In this document: piece after piece, positions 20,938 to 34,404 of the stretch
How the letters are laid out: every line of letters starts with the position of its first letter
How positions within the stretch are numbered: the stretch's first letter is position 1
From: Ascidia mentula
Lineage: Eukaryota; Chordata; Ascidiacea; Phlebobranchia; Ascidiidae
DNA length: 64,000 nucleotides
Assembly (NCBI GenBank): GCA_947561715.1
Contig: OX387204.1
Span: 15,629,001-15,693,000, forward strand
Reading direction: 5' to 3'
Position numbers and translations under genes: made by a program
The notes under the pieces: model-generated
Seen by the model: the letters and a program-made list of their open reading frames with translations, nothing else
Databases searched by the model: none
Told to the model about the DNA's origin: nothing

Positions 20938-22976
20938 TTATTGGTAGTTTCTCCACCAAAACGCTTCCTTCGGGCCGTTATGGGCATTTGCAATTTGCAA
21001 AGCCTGCTGTATTGTTTGTTTTTGTGCTGAAATGTCCCCCAGGAAGTTGTAGCATCGTTGAATCGATTCCAAACAGTTGATTTCACATTCACAAGCGATG
21101 TCGTCATCCACGTGGTCCAACTTCCGCATCTTTTCCCTCATCCTGTGCATGAATGGGATCACGTGATGTCGAACCACTGATCGTACCCTTCTTTGTTCCA
21201 AATTAATTTCCACCAATTCTTCATTCCATTGCAGGAGTTTTTCCGAAACGTCTTTCAATCTCCTCACGCAGGTGATCATGCCCTGCGCAGCTTCATCGAA
21301 TAAAAAGCGCCTCGTAAACATCTCGAACGCCATTTCGTAAAACATCATGGCTTCCCAATACTTTTGTGTTTTAAAATATTCGTCGCCGGCGTTGAGCAAA
21401 GTGGAATCGTGTGGGGCTGATGGACCTTCGAATGAACGCAAATACTCGAGTTTCACATGTTGCGCAGCATCGAAGTTTGCTATCTCCATTAGTTTGCAAT
21501 ACCTCGATATAAGATGTTGTTCATTTGTTGCTGGGTCTAAAGTGAATAGCGTAAAAATATCTTTTAATGTTTCTAAATAACAAGGATCACCTGGTTGTGG
21601 TAGCAGCAATTCCACTTGTGCTGCGCTATCAGTGGTGGCGCTAGGGGGGGGGGGGGACGGATGTTGTGTGACGTCATCGACGGGGGCAGTTTCTGTAATT
21701 AGTAACGTGAAAATGATGGAAACTATATTGCTCGGTTATATGTTGCCAGTATTTTATTTTTCTTGAGCTACCTTTGAACTTTCTGTCCCTCGTAGAAAAT
21801 TGATGAAGTGGCACACGGGGGTTGAAGTTGTACAGTGGAGGATTGTTAATCTGCTTCACTCGTTTTGCATCTTTCAACTGACGTAAAATTTCATCTGAGT
21901 TTTGCTGATGAAAAAGATTCTGCAACCTCGTGTTAACTTCCGACATCGTGGGTCTCGCGGAAGGATCTTCATCCCAACACTCTTTCATGATTGACTCGAG
22001 CTTTTCCACTATTACTTTGTCATTGTCGCTGAGAGTTTGCTTCAGCTCATCCAATGTACTACAGTCTGGCCTTACACCTCCAATTATAGCGTCCGGTGAC
22101 GTATTTGGTAAATACGGGGGCGTGCGGAGTATAGTGGCGTACGTCATAATACCAAAAGCGTACACGTCAAGTTTTTCAGTTGGATAACTGATAAGACGTC
22201 GAAGTTTTTCTGGTGCCATATACGCAAGTGCGCAATCCTCTCTGTTTCTCGATGAGGAAACCTTAGCAATTGAACCACTTATAGTTGCCAGTTCAGCGCT
22301 TCCAAAATCGCACAGCTTACAAACTAAACTGTGAGTGAGCAGCACATTTTCGAGTTTGATATCATTGTGAGCCAATCGTTTACCACCAGGTAAAGTGTGA
22401 CACTCGGCCAAAGCCCTTGAGATCATTGTGAGAAGCCACAGACGGAGTGGAACTCCCAGTGGAATTGAATGATCCATAATAAGTTGTCTTAGATTTCCAC
22501 CTTGGCAGAATTCCATCACAATTCCAAATGCAAAGTCCCATTCCACCCATCCAATTACACGGACTATGTTTGCTTGGTCAATCATTTGCAAATAGCCCAT
22601 TTCTTCTTTTAGTCTGCAGCAAATACAACCACCACATTTTTCAATCACGAAAATCAACTACAATCTAATTTAAAACAAATGCTTACATTCTTTTCATTAA
22701 CGTTTTGTCCTGAAGACCTCCAGTGACATTGGTGACTTTAACGGCCACGAATTCCTTTGTTGTTCTGTGAAAACCGATCACAACATCACATGAACCACCA
22801 GATCCTGCTTCATATTTATCTGGGTCACAGATGATGTCACGGGGTGAGATCTCAACGACCTGCGATCATCAACCAAAAACTAATGTATGTTACGGATATT
22901 CCGTGCGGAAATTTTATGCAAGACTTTTTAACGCAAGAAACTTAATTCGCAAACTTACATTGTTTTCTAAATCCAT
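20938..22976 (-). CDS. Protein kinase with helical C-terminal tail, paralogue 2
   Basis: Five exons mirror paralogue 1: 22959..22976 (MDLENN), 22687..22859, 21772..22613, 21591..21692 and 20938..21536, giving 577 aa. Exon 2 is 173 nt in both genes, and introns sit at the same phases. Kinase landmarks are the same: GSGGSC loop, VAVK lysine (47), H146-N147-D148, DFG (166-168), APEKL. The tail repeats the TPR-like helices (DEYFKTQKYWEAMMFYEMAFE). Two oddities: exon 4 carries a run of 13 C on the coding strand, read as a short poly-proline; and the intron 21537..21590 is only 54 nt and stays open if retained, adding 18 residues. Splicing is preferred because it restores the exon border of paralogue 1. 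The function is unknown. Confidence 0.85.
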
Positions 22977-24870
22977 TCTTCAGCAAAATGATATGAGTAC
23001 TCTATGTTCTATGCTGCTTTAGACACTATCGTGTATTCAGACGAAACCGTGACACAAACTCCAGCCTACACACTTCAGCCCACACAATGCAGCCTAAAGC
23101 TATGCGCCGATACATCGAATAGTCAGGAAAGAAGAGAACTCTACTGGAGCCCTTTTGTTTTGGAAACTTGATAAATATTATTCAATCCTTTTTGAATAGC
23201 TCGCTGTTTTTATTTCAAACGTGGTCAAACAAAGAAATACATCATTTGTATCAGAGTTTGCTTTGTATTGTTGTGAAAACACCCGTGGCTTTATCTTTCA
23301 GTGCGACTTGGACCACTTCCCTGAAGTAACGCCTGGGCCAATGTACAATATCAATCAATACTAAACTTTTAAGATGGCCTGGATTTTGAACGGCCCCAAA
23401 GCATGTGCCCTGTTTGCCTTAGGGTTTATTCGACACTATATGCCTATATCGTGCAAGCTGAATAATGGAAAACTTTACCCAAAAATTGAACCCAAGATTT
23501 TGACCGTGTTTTTAAGTTCTCTGGAAAAAAACAAAAATGGTGATACGATGACGAAGGAAGTTATACAATTAATCCACTCTAAGCAAGGTATTTGTAATTT
23601 TGTGTGTAGTAAAAATCGGCTATTTGGTTGCATAATACATCAAACTAGGATAAATGTACTATATTCCGCTTTGAACCTCAACTGCCACATGACCAACTGT
23701 GTAGGCTATATACCTGCGCGATACGCAATGTAAAAGCCATCAGAAGCCTGTCTCCGATGCATTTTCACGTTTCGCGTGTGTGTTTGCGTCATCACTTCCA
23801 ACGCCACGTTTTTACAAACATTTATTCTTGTTAACCATGTTCGGTATTAATTGTTATACCGCGACAAACATAGGCTACATCAAAAGATGTTGATTAAGAA
23901 TTAGTGTATTTTTACAAGTTCCTAGAAAGCTAAATTATGTTCGTTTAAACTTTGAAGTTTCGGATTAGTTTCAGGATCAACGTTTTTGTAGCATGTGCTG
24001 TTTTTCTTTGTGTCAACTTGGCTGTAAGTGCCACATCATATTTCCCTGCATAGTGTTTCTTCAGTTTGTTGGAACAAAAACTAATCCTAGTAACTTTTGA
24101 ATGACTGGAGGTAAAATATATAATGGCACTTATGTTTCTGGTGGATGAGCATTAAGTTTTCCTCTGAAAAATCGTAAATGACAAACAAGGCCAGATGCAG
24201 AAAAACAATGTTACTGTGGAAAATGACTCACGTGCGATAGCAGATAAATCGTACTTTTGTGCGGCGATGCGTGACACCAGCTGACGTATAAAAACAAAAC
24301 TTCTTCCTTGTTAGGTTCAATCGGTCGGCGGCTGTTTTTAACGTGTTGGTTTGGCAGCGTTGTTGGTAAACAAGTCCGTGTTACGCATTTTGTAGTATGC
24401 AGGCTGTTTTGGTGAATGTAATTTATGACGGTAAGGATTTGTGACCGAGTTTATCATAAAACGGTTGAGTAATAGTTTATATTCTGATACGTAAACTAAA
24501 GTGTCATAAGAATGTTCTGTTCAAAACCTATTTTACTATGCATTCGATTCGAATAAAGGTAAACCGAAATGGTGCTGTACTGCAAAAACGTTACAACCTA
24601 ATTGAAAAGTATGTCCTTCCTCTTCGATTGTTTCCGAAATTTTATCAGAAACCTGTACATAAAATGTTAATATGCAATGATATACGAACAATGTTGGCCA
24701 GTCCACGCACAATCAACGTTTTTTTGTGTGAACAGTATGGTAAGGTGTAGTGTATTCATTAGAGTATCAGTCATTGGTGAGTATTGCAAGCATTGAAAGG
24801 CAATGCCTCAACATATCTGCTGGTGAAATCTTGAAGTTGCTTTTTGAGATTACTTTTGAATGACCAGAAG
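22977..24870. other. Divergent intergenic region, kinase 2 and Rabin8-like gene
   Basis: The two genes face away from each other, so both promoters should lie here. An ATG at 24397 opens a short frame ending in a good donor (GACG then GTAAGG, 24431), possibly a 5' exon of the Rabin8-like gene; joined to the next exon it does not stay in frame with MENGVES, so it would be untranslated or unrelated. A 119-codon plus-strand open frame at 23374-23733 has no recognisable domain. Confidence 0.4.
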
Positions 24871-27800
24871 ATGGAAAATGGTGTTGAGTCGGGTTCAAAG
24901 AGCATAATGACCCTTAACCACGGCAAGATCCAAAATGGTGTTAGCTCGGATGAAGTTGACTTGATATGTGTGGCACAGATGCAGCTGGAATTGGATAAAC
25001 TGAAATGCGTAAGATGGCCTTCACCTGAATAAACATTGTGTTGCCTTGTTATCTTGTTTTGTTAGGTCAATTATCAATACAATTAGATTTACAATTCTTA
25101 AACTGCAATTTGATTGTAAACATGTCTCATCACTACACATTTTCTCTCAAACTATGGAGAAAGTTAGGGACATATGTTATGCTGTTATATAATTTAAAAA
25201 TGGACAATAGACAATATAGCATTTGCTGAGATGAGTACGTACACAGTTATATGGAGAAAGTGTTTAAAAAGATCAAAATGCTTAACACTACATATAAACT
25301 AAATATATAAATCCTGCTATTAGATGTATGTTGGGTTTGCATGTGACAAGTTAACATAATTTTATGATTCAGGAGTTAAAAGACAAAAATGTGGAGTGTA
25401 AAAGACTGCAAGACAGTCAGCTAAAAGTGGAGGCAGAAATAGAAGACTTGACTGCAAGTTTATTTGAAGAAGCAAACAAGATGGTTTATGATGCTAACGT
25501 TAAGCGCCACAAAGCTGAAAAACAACTGGCTGAAGCAAAAGGAAATGTAAGAAATGTTTTGGTTGCTAACATTTCCATTTGTAAATTGTGTTGCAAAAAT
25601 CAAATCAGGTCTAATTAAAATGCAAGGTCTGACAAAGGAATTTTTTTCATACTGCCATGGTGTTTTTGTATAAGATTGACGCTCTTCAAACTGAGGTGGA
25701 AGCCCTGAAATCTCTTGTCATCACTTCAACACCTAGCAATCCCAACCAGTGCTCTCATCCACAACTAATCAAGAAAAAAGATGAGAACAAACTAAGTAAG
25801 ACTATACTGAGAATTCTCTGTTCTCTGCAAAAACAAATTTATGTTCATTATGAACAGAGTATTGTTTACTCCTGTTATGTCCAGGCCTAAATTATTTATG
25901 TCTATGATTATGTGAGCTCTGGAGTAGTGTGATGAAGCTGGGATGTTTATTTACTCAAATGTCATTAAACCTAGTATGTTAGAGTTAAAAGTGTAATCCA
26001 TTAGATTTTTCACTAAAATAATTTAAAATTATGTGTTAAGTGTCACCACTGCGACGTCACAGGAGAAACAATAGCCTCATCGAAGCAGAAAAGACCAAAG
26101 AAGCTGAATCGTCATCTTGCAGCACAAGTATTCACGAATTCACTGTGTCTAATGGCACTTGTAATGCAAACAACTTTAATAACATGAACAAAGAGGTACA
26201 CAATATTTCTATTAATAGTAAATCTTTGTTGTGGTAGATTTTGTGGCATATTCTCCTCAAAGACATATGTAATCATAGACACTGTTTTGTTTTTGTGCCA
26301 ACCTGCCCTGTGTGTTCATTGTAGATCGATCGGTGCCTGTTTAACGAGATCGACAAATGGCACAGGGAACTCCACAACTCCCTAGAGACAGGCACGCCAG
26401 ATGGGAGATGCAATTGTCATCAGGCCACCACTGGCGATGCAAAAGCATTGACTGATTGCATTATGATCACACAATCTCCTTTCATGAGCAGAGTCTACAA
26501 AGAGGACATTGCTCTTTGCTTGACTTTTCAAAATGAAGACTTATCGGATAGGGTTTCTCAATGTATTCACAACAATTCATTATCAGTGGAGCTCATTTCC
26601 AACCCTCTTGTTTTGGAGTAAGTTTTTTTCATACTGTATTGTCTGTTTTCCTCAAGGCGTATAGCTATGGTAATGTAACAAAATGGCAGAGAGGTAAATA
26701 GTTATTTTTGCTCATTTAGGATTTTTCAAGCACATTTTTTTTCTCATGTCAAAGCATTTGTATAGGCCTGCTGTCTTGAGATACAATATGTAGTGCTGAG
26801 TCATTTACATACTGCAATAAACTGATCAGACACATGGTAAGCATTTCCTGTCCGTCAATCGGAGATGCAGACAGCTGAATTATGACATCACAAGTAGTTT
26901 TGTCATCACGTTTTGAAACGTTTTGGGTCATTTTTCATTCTAACTGAAGTCCCTATTTTATCAATTTTCTCCACCTTAGTCATGGTACTATGTTTTGGTT
27001 GTTGCCTTAAGTATGTTCACACAAAGCCCAAACATTAATTAGCCCATGCTGACACCTGCTTTGTCGCTTGTAACTCGGAAGTCACCTAATCTATAAGGGC
27101 AAGGTGTTTATAATTTTATACAACACAACTGAACCTTAAAATTAAAGGTTATAATGTTGATGACTTAAACATTTGCTAGACGTTTAGACTTGTTAAATTA
27201 CATTTAAAATCACAGACAATAATATGGATAAGTGTAATCCTTTTGAAATCATTTTTTAATTTCATGTGATAAGGTGCAGAAGCTTATCTTTGCAAATTCT
27301 TAACAATCTGTTGTCACAACAACATGAGTGAACATGGCATTGGCTGCTGACAACTGGTGTTAACACTTGGTTTATCATCACCTTGGGTCATACTATGTCT
27401 TGTAAACCTATTAATGATAAAACCAATGTCCTGTACCAAGCTGTCCAGCAACCCATTTCCTGAGGGAATTTGTTTCCTTAATTTTGTGTGGGTTACAACA
27501 GTTCATTTTTCCCCAATGGAAATGTATTGATTTGAATTTTGCCTTTTGTGGGATTGGACTATTTTTTGTGGAAACTGTGCAATGATATACATTTTAATTC
27601 CAAACTGTTGTAAGTTTCGAGACATCTCTTACCAGATTATATCACAGATGTGTGGTTTTGTCACTTTATATTTACCGATATACCATTTTCATGCAATTCA
27701 TCCATTGTATTGGCACACATAAATAGTGAGGAAATGTGCTTGGCACACAGATTTGCTCATAAAATTCCCCCAATTGCTCCGTCATCATTAACAGTTTCCT

Positions 27801-29236
27801 TACGCAACAGGAAATGCAGATTGTCTGGAGTGGTTACACAATGTCGACACCGTGTACGTCTCGATGAATCTGATCAATATTTCCCGATTTCACAGTCGTG
27901 CAGAAATCGAGTAAGTTTGTTTCAGATGTTACATAATGCCTGTTGTTTTGTCTACTGCATTCTTGTTTAAATTATCAGAATAATACATGTCCAGCATGTC
28001 ACCCATAAATAGGTGTTTAGTATTTTAAATAACAATTTTGTAAATACCAAGCAGTATACTATGGTTAACTGTTAATCTTATAATGAGGATCATGATAAAC
28101 ACTAAATTATGGCATGGTAATCGCTATATATATCACAACATCATTGTCCAAATGTCATTTAAAAAGAGCATCTATCAAACGTTTGGGTGACGTCAATAGT
28201 GAATGTGGAAGGATATGGTTTTGTTTAAATACAGAACAGTTAACATTAAAAAAAAGTGTTTTAAAAATCTTTACGCACTAATGGTGCTGCATATTTTAAT
28301 TTGTACTCCCTCCTCAACAATATCACTTAAACCACATTTACATGGGTAGTATAATGCTGAAAAAGTGCGTTATCTGCCATGGCACATCTGTGTGTGTGCT
28401 CCCTTGTGTGCAGCTGGCATATCACTGTTTGAGTGGTGTAAGAGCTTTGCAAGTATGGGCTGTGAACTGTCCCATCTCACACAATCATGTTCTCCCCTTG
28501 TGGTTCAAATAAAATTCCTCTGTCATTTTGTTGTACAAGTAATTTGAAGCTGTAATAAATCTCACAATGGAAGGTGAACTTGTAATTGCTTTTGAGGCAT
28601 TTGTGATCAAGGTGTTGCCCCAGGGGCGGTCACTAAAGAATTTTAATTTAATTGCCGATTAGAACCTTCACAACCTGCATGGAACCTCAAATGTTTACAC
28701 TGCCGCTGGCAAATAACATATTTATATGATAAGGTGTCAACACTTCTTACACTATATATCTGAAATCAGTGCTATGTTGCTTGAAAACAACCCTGTGCAG
28801 TTTAACTGTTTCCTCTATTTTTCAGTTGACAACAGTTTGCGATTTCCTTACCTACATCCGATATGTGAGGCAGGGTCTTGTTAAACACACAGGTAAACAT
28901 TTTACATTTCCTCAATTCAAAAGCAACACAGCTAAAATTCTGCACTCAAATAAAATTTATTCTTGAAAATCATGAAGAGAAAGTGAATCTTATCATAATC
29001 CCTTTTCTGTCAAGTGCTAACACAATATTTGCTGGATGTTGTTGGTGTTTGACTATTTTCAATATAAACTTCTAAGAAATAGGCTCTTTATTGGAAATTG
29101 TAGAGTAATTAGGACGGCAATTGTGGTAAAATTGTGAAATTGATCCGTTGCAGTTGAACAAATCTACTGGGAGATAATCAAGCTTCGAATGGAGATGACT
29201 TTTGCCCGATTGGGATATTTCCGTGATCAGTCATAA
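24871..29236 (+). CDS. RAB3IL1: RAB3IP/RAB3IL1-type Rab guanine nucleotide exchange factor (Rabin8 family)
   Basis: Eight coding exons keep phase: 24871..25008, 25373..25546, 25675..25795, 26041..26195, 26325..26617, 27751..27910, 28826..28892 and 29154..29236, giving 396 aa. Residues about 47-130 form the Sec2 coiled coil that opens Rab8 for GTP loading, with the family signature [17 protein letters not shown] and [16 protein letters not shown]. The C-terminal region also matches RAB3IL1 ([54 protein letters not shown]). The family acts at the cytosolic face of vesicles in Rab8-driven exocytosis and cilium formation. Length sits between human RAB3IL1 and RAB3IP. The start Met lies only three bases after a consensus acceptor (TGACCAG, 24861-24867), which could accept a cis 5' exon or a spliced leader. 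A single gene probably serves for both vertebrate paralogues. Confidence 0.92.
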
Positions 29237-32200
29237 CCTGGGAGGAATTTGTTTTCTTATCTCTACCTGCAACTTCTTCAATGCATGTTTATTTGGATCT
29301 AAGCCAGTGGTTGATTTGACAACATTTGTTCAAAAGTTACATTTAATTGTGCCAGAAGGACAGATTATTAAAATATTTGTTCATTTTTCTGCACATTACC
29401 TGGGGTTAATCAATGATTGCAGAAAAAGTGTAGTAATGGATGAACTTTGATGTTTAATTCACACAAAAGTTTTTGTAAAAAGAATGTTTGAATGATTTCA
29501 ATCTTGTCAGTGGTGTAGCAAAAGGAGTTTCTTTTGTGTTGTTTTGTGTGCTGGCGAGTTTCCGACCATCAACTGTTCCAATTTTGCTCCACAAATTACA
29601 TTATTTTCAATCTGTGTGTAAACATCAACTTCAATCCATTTCAACTCCCCTCAGGAAGCTTGTGTGCATGCTGCTTGCATTTTTCAAGCTTCTTCTAGCA
29701 ATGTATATTGTTTTTAGGACTTTTTTCATCGTTTAAATTGCTGCTACAGTTCTTTTGTTGCCATACTTGGTATACAGACACAGTACACCTCTGCTAACGG
29801 CGCTGCCTTTACTGTTAAACAGACTGTCGAATGCACAATGTTCTCTCATGATGTCTATACTTGCATTTTTCCATGTGAACATGTACTGATACCATTAGCA
29901 GTGTAGTTTGTACCTTTTGTAAGAAGTGCACGCTTGTGTACACAACAAGTGTTCACTGTTTCATGAAATGCATGTACACACTTTCATAACTTTGTCCTAT
30001 ATTACTTTCGTGTTATCTGTGATCCTTGTCTATACTCAAATGTACGTCCATCAGATTAAACAGTAATTGTGCAATGTTATTTTGCTTGGCTTTCCTTGTT
30101 CTTGTCAACAGTTGTCCACACCATGCTCCTTCTTGCAGTGTTGTGTTGTTCTACCCCCCTCCGCTGTGTTTGAAGCAGCAAATTTCACTTTCCCGACAGT
30201 TTCTTACAGTGATAATCCCACCATTATTTTCCATACTTGATTTGGTTGTGGAGTTATGAGAAGTTATTGGAAAAACCGCCCCAACATAGCAGACAAAAAC
30301 ATGTTTTTTCTGTCGATGTTTTAACATTTTAGCGCAAAGTTTCTGATTCAACTTTGCCTTTTTGTTGTCTCTTCCTTCTATTGCCTTTTAAGGAAGGCAC
30401 CATTGTCAACTGCACTGGGCACACATTTTTGCCGCTATAGATTGTTATTAAACGTTGCACCGAATTTCTCATATATTTCTGCCGTAACGGACAAAAGTGT
30501 CTGGAACGAAATTATTTGGATATAACAGGGTCCATTGTCGTGTTATCAATCGTTTACTATCTATACGTATATGCGTTTCTTTTTCATATGTGCTCTATAT
30601 CTGCCATTTGTGTTATGTTACTATTCTTACTTAATGTTCCTTTGGTGGTCGACTTGAAAATAAACGAAATTTCGCAACAACAAATTTCTAGCCGACGCAA
30701 CAGGAGGCGTGCTCTCTAGTAAATGTCGTCGATGCACTATAGGCCTGTTAGTGAAGGTGCATGTTTGTGATTAGACGTCTGAAAACTGGCAGAAAATCGA
30801 TCAATGCGATGAATATTTAACATATAATTGCTTATGTCTGTCAACAACGCTGATACGTGAGAATCCAATAATTGTGTCATCACTGCCTGGTTAATCAGGG
30901 CTTCTAAACCTTCTTTGCTTTTGATTAAATCCCTTCAACAACAAAAAATCCTGCGGAAGCATACACGTTACGATATTGCGCAAACAACTTATACAACTAA
31001 TAGTGTGGCACACAAAGTTTAACCCACAAAAGGCAATTTGCTTTGCCACAACAAAAATTACATTTTGCGACTCCATTTCGGGTTCGATAAGCTGTGGTCA
31101 TGAGTACTTGTAATCAAGCCATGTCAAGGTGCAAAGAATGCAAAGCATCCCTTGTTGACATACGATTGATTTTTCCGTGAACTTTTGGCAATTAATACTA
31201 ATGTGTAAAGTAACCGTGCGTTTTTTTTTAGTTATCTCCATTACGTTAAAACCGTTAGTCTGTCGCTCCATTAAATGATATTAAATGAACCTCCGTGTAT
31301 AAGTTGACATAAGGTGGACGTCGGTAGATCCGGATGGGATTTATCCAACAATTTTTGTCCGAATTAAAGCGAAGTTCCGAATTCTCCGAAGACCACTTAA
31401 TCAAGCCTGGCGCTATGTAGTTACTATAGGAACATCCCCAAATTCATCAAAATTAAAACATATTTGTAACCTGAAAACTTTTCAAGCACCGTCACATCCG
31501 ATTCTAATCTATGCACTGATTACCACAAAACATAGAGCGAATAAAAATGAGTAAATTTGGTACGGATTAAATTTTCTGGATTATCCGAAACGTTCTAGTT
31601 AGAATATAACTTGCTTAAGAATTATTGGTATCTCCACTTTCGTACGAATATCCATGCAAAATAACTAACGTTTTGCTGAGTCGTTTTTTTTGTGCCCTGT
31701 TAAAGCTTAGCCAACAACAAAAATAGACTTAAAGTCAACCATAAAATTAAATTATAGCATTCTATTATTTGGGCTAGGTAGCCCTATCTAAATAGGTTAG
31801 GTCTGCTTAATGTTACAACATTACTATAAAAGTGGCTGTCTTTCAATCGCCTCAGCAGAATTACTGTCGTTGTACACTTTTTACATGCGTCGAACCCATT
31901 GTTTGGCCGCAGCATAATTTAAGATCTCGGTTTTTATACACAGCAGTCATATTTCATGCAAACCTTTTTATACACAGAAAAGTTTTGACAAATAGTCTGG
32001 ACAACTTTTTTACAAATTTTTTTGGTAAAACAGATCAAATATGCCAAGGTATATAGCGCCACATGTGGTAGAGGGACATAGTTGTTTCAACCGTTTGGTG
32101 TAGCAAGCGAGCTTCATGCAGAAAATGTTCTCAGTTTAGGATTACTAGCGGTTTGAACTGAGTGGTTAACAAAGAAATGGCTTGGTTGGTGTTTTGGAGG

Positions 32201-32759
32201 AATAGTAAAAGGGTACTTGGAACGTTTTTATGTTCCAGTGTCTATTTAATACAACAACAAGACAAAGTTGACTTATGTTGAATTAAACCAGCATATTATT
32301 ACGTACTTGGGCGCTGATGATAAAAGACGACCATTTTTTTCTGCAGACAAACACACATCTCATGGCCGCTATTGGTAGCAAGCTAGCAAGACATATAAGT
32401 CACGTGACTTACATTTCCGCAAACATTGACTGGTGTTGCATCACAGTACAAAAAAATTAAATCAGGCTGCGGTTTGCCAGAGCAAACAGTCTGCATGTGT
32501 TCTTATGGTAAAGAGGAACTTGTTGTTTGATAATTTAAGCATAAACAATGTGTTTTGTGCGGATATGTGGTGCTACTGCCTCTGTGTGTTTGAGAATTTA
32601 AATTGGAAAGGAGCGATGTATGGGATATGGTGTGAATACATCAGTGTATAGCAAAGCCGTGCTACAATCATTATGTTATCAAGATATTAGATGTACGAAA
32701 TTAGCGGTGGCATTTTAAGCACTACATGAATAAATTGCTGGCTTAAGTAGCTGCGTAGC
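29237..32759. other. Probable long 3' UTR, then intergenic
   Basis: No further exon of the Rabin8-like gene is needed after the stop at 29234-29236. AT-rich sequence with an AATAAA near 30658 that could end its transcript. Open frames here (for example 29202-29450, 30026-30259) show no domain. Confidence 0.4.
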
Positions 32760-32790
32760 ACCATAGAATACTGTTTTAGTATTCTATGGT
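32760..32790. repeat. Perfect 13-bp hairpin
   Basis: ACCATAGAATACT (32760-32772), loop GTTTT, then AGTATTCTATGGT (32778-32790): thirteen perfect pairs. The flanks TAGC on the left and AGCACC on the right are not part of the perfect stem. The core ACCATAGAATA is shared with the cluster at 17164..17257. Confidence 0.85.
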
Positions 32791-33799
32791 AGCACCAACG
32801 GAAGCTGTAGCTGTTTTGGTGAGTGTGCCAGACATCGTGAGATGGACTTTGAAGCTAAAAGCTGTTGCGTATTACAATTCACCAGACGACCGCGTGTGCC
32901 AACCCAGCAGGTCACGCGACATCTTTTGAAAACATTTAAATACACTCTGTTTCCAGCACCAGAACCAGCAGTGTGTCACCGCGGTTACGTAAGGAAAGGG
33001 GAAAACATCACGCTGCGATCACGCAGCCGGCGCGTGGTCGGTTGCCGACACGCGCTTTGTTCAGTTCGTCGTTGAACTGGCAAGGGTTCGCTGAGAAAAT
33101 TGAGAAGCGCTGCATCGATGCAGCGAGTAGTGGTAGCGACTAGTGATAACAAAGCCGCCACAAAGAAAACATATCGAAGCTGATCTTTGCATGTTTGGAC
33201 TTCCTGCTGGAAAAGTTTTGAAGTGGTTACGTTTAGTTTAGGCAGCGGTCTTGATAGACAAAACGGAATGACATATTTACATAATTGCTGATTTTCATAT
33301 TTTTAATCCTATATAATGTATTGATGTCTGCACATCAACTGACAAGCAGGAAATTGGAGCTTACACGGTTGATGTTGCTATTGCGCAACATTTAGCAAGC
33401 ACGTTAATAAAAGGGATAGTGTCAAATGAACAGCACGCGGTTGTCAGTGGCAACACTTTTGTGAAGACCAAGTGCTAAAATATACATTTTTTTGTATTAC
33501 AGCAGTCTTTACATTTACCAGTTTATTTCAGCTTTGGGTAGATGTATTGGCTGGTTTATTACACCAGCTATACAATGCACATAACAAGCTTGTGCAATGC
33601 TGTAGCCTATTTAGGAATTCAAGAGGTTGAGTTAAAAATAGGCAGAGAAATTTATTTGTGTAAACAAGTATGAAAAAGTCAAGCATTCGAGTACTGTGTT
33701 CAAACTATACTAGTGTTTTTTGCTTTTTGCTAGAGCTGTAGCACGTACTTTCTAGCTGTTGTCTTTTGTGTTGTTTGCAAACAAACACTGTTTGCCAAA
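32791..33799. other. Upstream region of PPDPF-like gene 1
   Basis: A GC-richer patch at about 32880-33130 (GCCGGCGCGTGGTCGG) stands out from the AT-rich background. It could be a promoter or 5' UTR, but also overlaps an unsupported 77-codon open frame. No splice pair to 33800 was established. Confidence 0.3.
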
Positions 33800-34404
33800 A
33801 TGTCTAGTGTACCGAGCATCACTGCTTTTGTAGCAACTCAAGCTTGTCATGGTACTGAAGAGAATGTACCAAAATCGCACCAAAACTATAAGAAAACGCT
33901 TCCTGCAGAAACAGGTACGTTTGAATTTGTATCATTGCACAGGTGCAAGTAGGACTGATATGCCCAATCTTGCCTTTTCACATTTTGGCAACTGCTTTCA
34001 AAAGATATGTTTTGTTTGTTTAGAAAAGTCGTGGTTGTCTTCGATGTTCAACAAATTTACTCTGATTGGCCATGATGGGTGAGTAAAACAAACCTGCTTT
34101 ATAGTTAGCTAGCAAGTGGTTACCATGGGGTATATTGTCTGCAAAAATATTGATGTTTAACTGAATGGCAATTTGAGAGTACCATTACACTTTTGAACAA
34201 AATGTTTTGTGGTTTGGCAGAATTCTGACAGCAGAGATAAAGCAGAATTCTGACATGGAAGCTCAAAGGCTGTCTAATCAAGAACATGACATTACATCCA
34301 GAGTCCGCCACCTTTCAGAGGCTAGCTCTGATGGGTCATCATCTCCACTTCCACCTTTATCTCCAAGCAACAAGGACACAATGCCTTCATTTCCAGAGCG
34401 ATAA
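33800..34404 (+). CDS. Small PPDPF-like protein, tandem copy 1
   Basis: Three exons: 33800..33914, 34024..34078 and 34221..34404, phases 1 and 2, giving 117 aa. The protein starts MSSVPSITAFVATQ, has a middle block SWLSSMFNKFTLIGHDG and a Ser/Pro-rich tail. The spacing and motifs recall vertebrate PPDPF (exdpf), a protein of about 114 aa with a start like IPSSGSLVAT and a middle HWWxSFFF block; that protein is linked to exocrine pancreas differentiation. The match is short and from memory, so the family call is tentative, but the gene is real: a second copy at 36641..37301 keeps its exon borders and motifs. AATAAA lies at 34723-34728. Confidence 0.75.

Noticed and set aside
23374-23733. 119-codon plus-strand open frame upstream of the Rabin8-like gene
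   Set aside because: No domain or conserved motif seen; lies in a divergent promoter region.
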